A stretch of DNA of 32,685 nt from Cytophagales bacterium (GTDB taxonomy: Bacteria; Bacteroidota; Bacteroidia; Cytophagales; Cyclobacteriaceae), in contig JAKSBZ010000242.1 in assembly GCA_022360875.1 (NCBI GenBank), positions 1-32,685 on the forward strand. Reading direction: 5' to 3'. The notes under the pieces were generated by a model. It made no database searches. It was not told where the DNA came from and worked only from the letters and a program-made list of their open reading frames with translations. The position numbers and the translations under genes are program-made. Below are positions 32,301-32,685 of the stretch, piece after piece; the stretch's first letter is position 1; each line of letters begins with the position of its first letter.

Positions 32301-32685
32301 CGCGATAACTCCTGAACATACTGGCGCATTAAATCCGCTCCCAGGGCGCAGTTCAGCCCGACCGAAAGAATAGGCATGTGCGCGATTGAGTTCCAGAACG
32401 CTTCCGTGGTTTGGCCGGAAAGCGTCCGTCCGCTGGCGTCGGTAATCGTGCCAGAAACCATAACCGGCAGCTGTGTTCCTGTCTCTTCGAAATATTTGTC
32501 TATGGCAAAAAGCGCGGCTTTGGCGTTGAGGGTGTCAAAAACCGTTTCGACCAAAAGCAAATCCGCGCCGCCTTCGGCAAGTCCCTTCGCCTGCAGGTAA
32601 TAGGCCTCGGCGAGCTCGTCAAAACTGATTCCCCGGAATCCCGGATCGTTTACGTCGGGCGAAAGTGAAGCCGTGCGGTTGGTCG
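29357..32685 (-). CDS. metH: Cobalamin-dependent methionine synthase (5' end outside window)
   Basis: MetH transfers methyl from methyltetrahydrofolate to homocysteine through cobalamin. The frame stays open to the right edge, giving 1108 codons; comparison with the E. coli protein suggests about 130 N-terminal residues are missing. The edge reads [16 protein letters not shown], then [21 protein letters not shown], in the homocysteine domain. Zinc cysteines are in LNCALG and [10 protein letters not shown]. The folate domain has [14 protein letters not shown]. The cobalamin domain has [10 protein letters not shown] with the axial histidine. The reactivation domain has VHWGYAPEE and [15 protein letters not shown], the AdoMet-binding motif. 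All four modules are present and no frameshift is seen. The first ATG-like codon at 32558-32560 is a TTG (Leu) inside the domain, not the true start. Confidence 0.97.
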   Translation of the reverse strand, partial: TNRTASLSPDVNDPGFRGISFDELAEAYYLQAKGLAEGGADLLLVETVFDTLNAKAALFAIDKYFEETGTQLPVMVSGTITDASGRTLSGQTTEAFWNSIAHMPILSVGLNCALGADLMRQYVQELSRAASCRISCHPNAGLPNEFGQYDETPEYMAGILKSFAEEGILNIVGGCCGTTPEHIRAIEEAVKTIKPRKIPEPDFDMHLSGLEPVTIKPETMFVNIGERTNVTGSRKFARLIKEENYDEALSIALHQVEGGAQIIDINMDEGMLDSEACMTKFLNLMASEPEIAKLPFMIDSSKWSVIEAGLKCLQGKGIVNSISLKEGKEKFIELAKKIRKYGAAAVVMAFDEKGQADSYERRIEICERSYRLLTEKACFSPQDIIFDPNILTVATGIEEHNNYAVDFIEAARWIKKNLPHAKVSGGVSNISFSFRGNNAVREAMHSAFLYHAIQAGLDMGIVNAGMIEVYEEIPKDLLERVEDVLLNRRKEATERLVEFAETVKGKTKKAEKDDAWRKLPVDERLSHALVKGIVEFIDEDTEEARLQHERPLHVIEGPLMNGMNVVGDLFGAGKMFLPQVVKSARVMKRAVAHLIPFIEEEKKNNPELQKADKRKKILLATVKGDVHDIGKNIVGVVLACNNFEIIDMGVMVPLEEILNKAEEEQADIIGLSGLITPSLDEMVYVAKEMQRRKLHIPLLVGGATTSRMHTAVKIDANYEGAVIHVLDASKSVPVANKLTSENPEEVQTYMQEFKSEYIQLRASHEKRSKEKTLLTLSEARKKKAPINWKNAPIVKPRFLGNRTLHDYPLSEILPYFDWTPFFSSWELAGKYPAILKDPVIGGEAQRLMNDAEKLIGQIIKEKSLKAEAVFGFYPANASGDDLILYDFDAETMEENRNEKAFELHHLRQQSKKAKQLPNLCLSDFVAPKASGREDYLGAFAVTVHGAQKLAERFEQQLDDYSAIMVKAIADRFAEAFAELLHEKVRRVHWGYAPEEQLDNDELIREKYQGIRPAPGYPACPDHQEKLVLFDMLNAEQEIGCTLTENLAMNPAASVCGWYFAHSESKYFGLGKIGKDQAECYSERMGKTLEETEKWLAPVLSYEPKVKTE

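Overview
The window reads as ordinary chromosomal DNA of a member of the Bacteroidota, probably a marine Cytophagales-type organism. Four things point there. There is a PorP/SprF-family protein, and a 1217-residue subtilase ends in a type IX secretion (T9SS) sorting domain. One lipoprotein has an SSCKKDDD-type lipobox region. A promoter ahead of the tRNA cluster fits the Bacteroidota pattern TTTG-N19-TAnnTTTG. The base composition looks mid-40s percent GC by eye, with AT-rich intergenic DNA and weak or absent Shine-Dalgarno sequences. The genus cannot be fixed from this sequence alone.

Layout. 1-99: the 3' end of an unidentified gene. 0.1-6 kb: a FucP/GluP-type sugar transporter, a large exported WG-repeat protein, an exported EreA/ChaN-like protein and a lipocalin-like lipoprotein. 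6.2-9.7 kb: fabG with a clear terminator, a membrane-anchored VWA protein and a small soluble protein. 9.8-15.3 kb: a small helical protein, fructose-1,6-bisphosphatase and a divergent aspartokinase, then a convergent M13 metallopeptidase lipoprotein. 15.3-19.9 kb: a gene-poor stretch, an orphan MacB/LolD-type ABC ATPase, a degenerate DnaQ-like protein, a PorP/SprF protein and a CxxC protein. 20.0-20.4 kb: three tRNA-Leu genes (UAG, CAG, UAG). 20.6-23.1 kb: proC, an exported histidine phosphatase and a GNAT acetyltransferase. 23.4-27.1 kb: the T9SS-exported subtilase. 27.5-29.2 kb: a thioredoxin-like protein and a cyclase-family hydrolase. 29.4 kb to the right edge: metH, missing only its first part.

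Most genes stand alone or form pairs, and strands alternate often. Convergent pairs are separated by strong symmetrical terminators at about 13.2 and 29.3 kb. Metabolic functions are fatty-acid elongation (FabG), gluconeogenesis (Fbp), the aspartate family of amino acids plus methionine (aspartokinase, MetH) and proline (ProC). A second group acts at the cell envelope or outside the cell: PorP/SprF, subtilase, M13 peptidase, WG-repeat protein and lipoproteins.

I found no CRISPR array, transposase, phage module, defence island or secondary-metabolite cluster, and no convincing new multi-gene system. The points most worth checking are the DnaQ-like protein with most catalytic residues replaced (17212-17784), an outward-facing 26-bp inverted repeat bracketing three genes (9797-13090), a perfect 12-bp palindrome between fbp and aspartokinase, and the tRNA-Leu cluster with a boxA-like element inside it.
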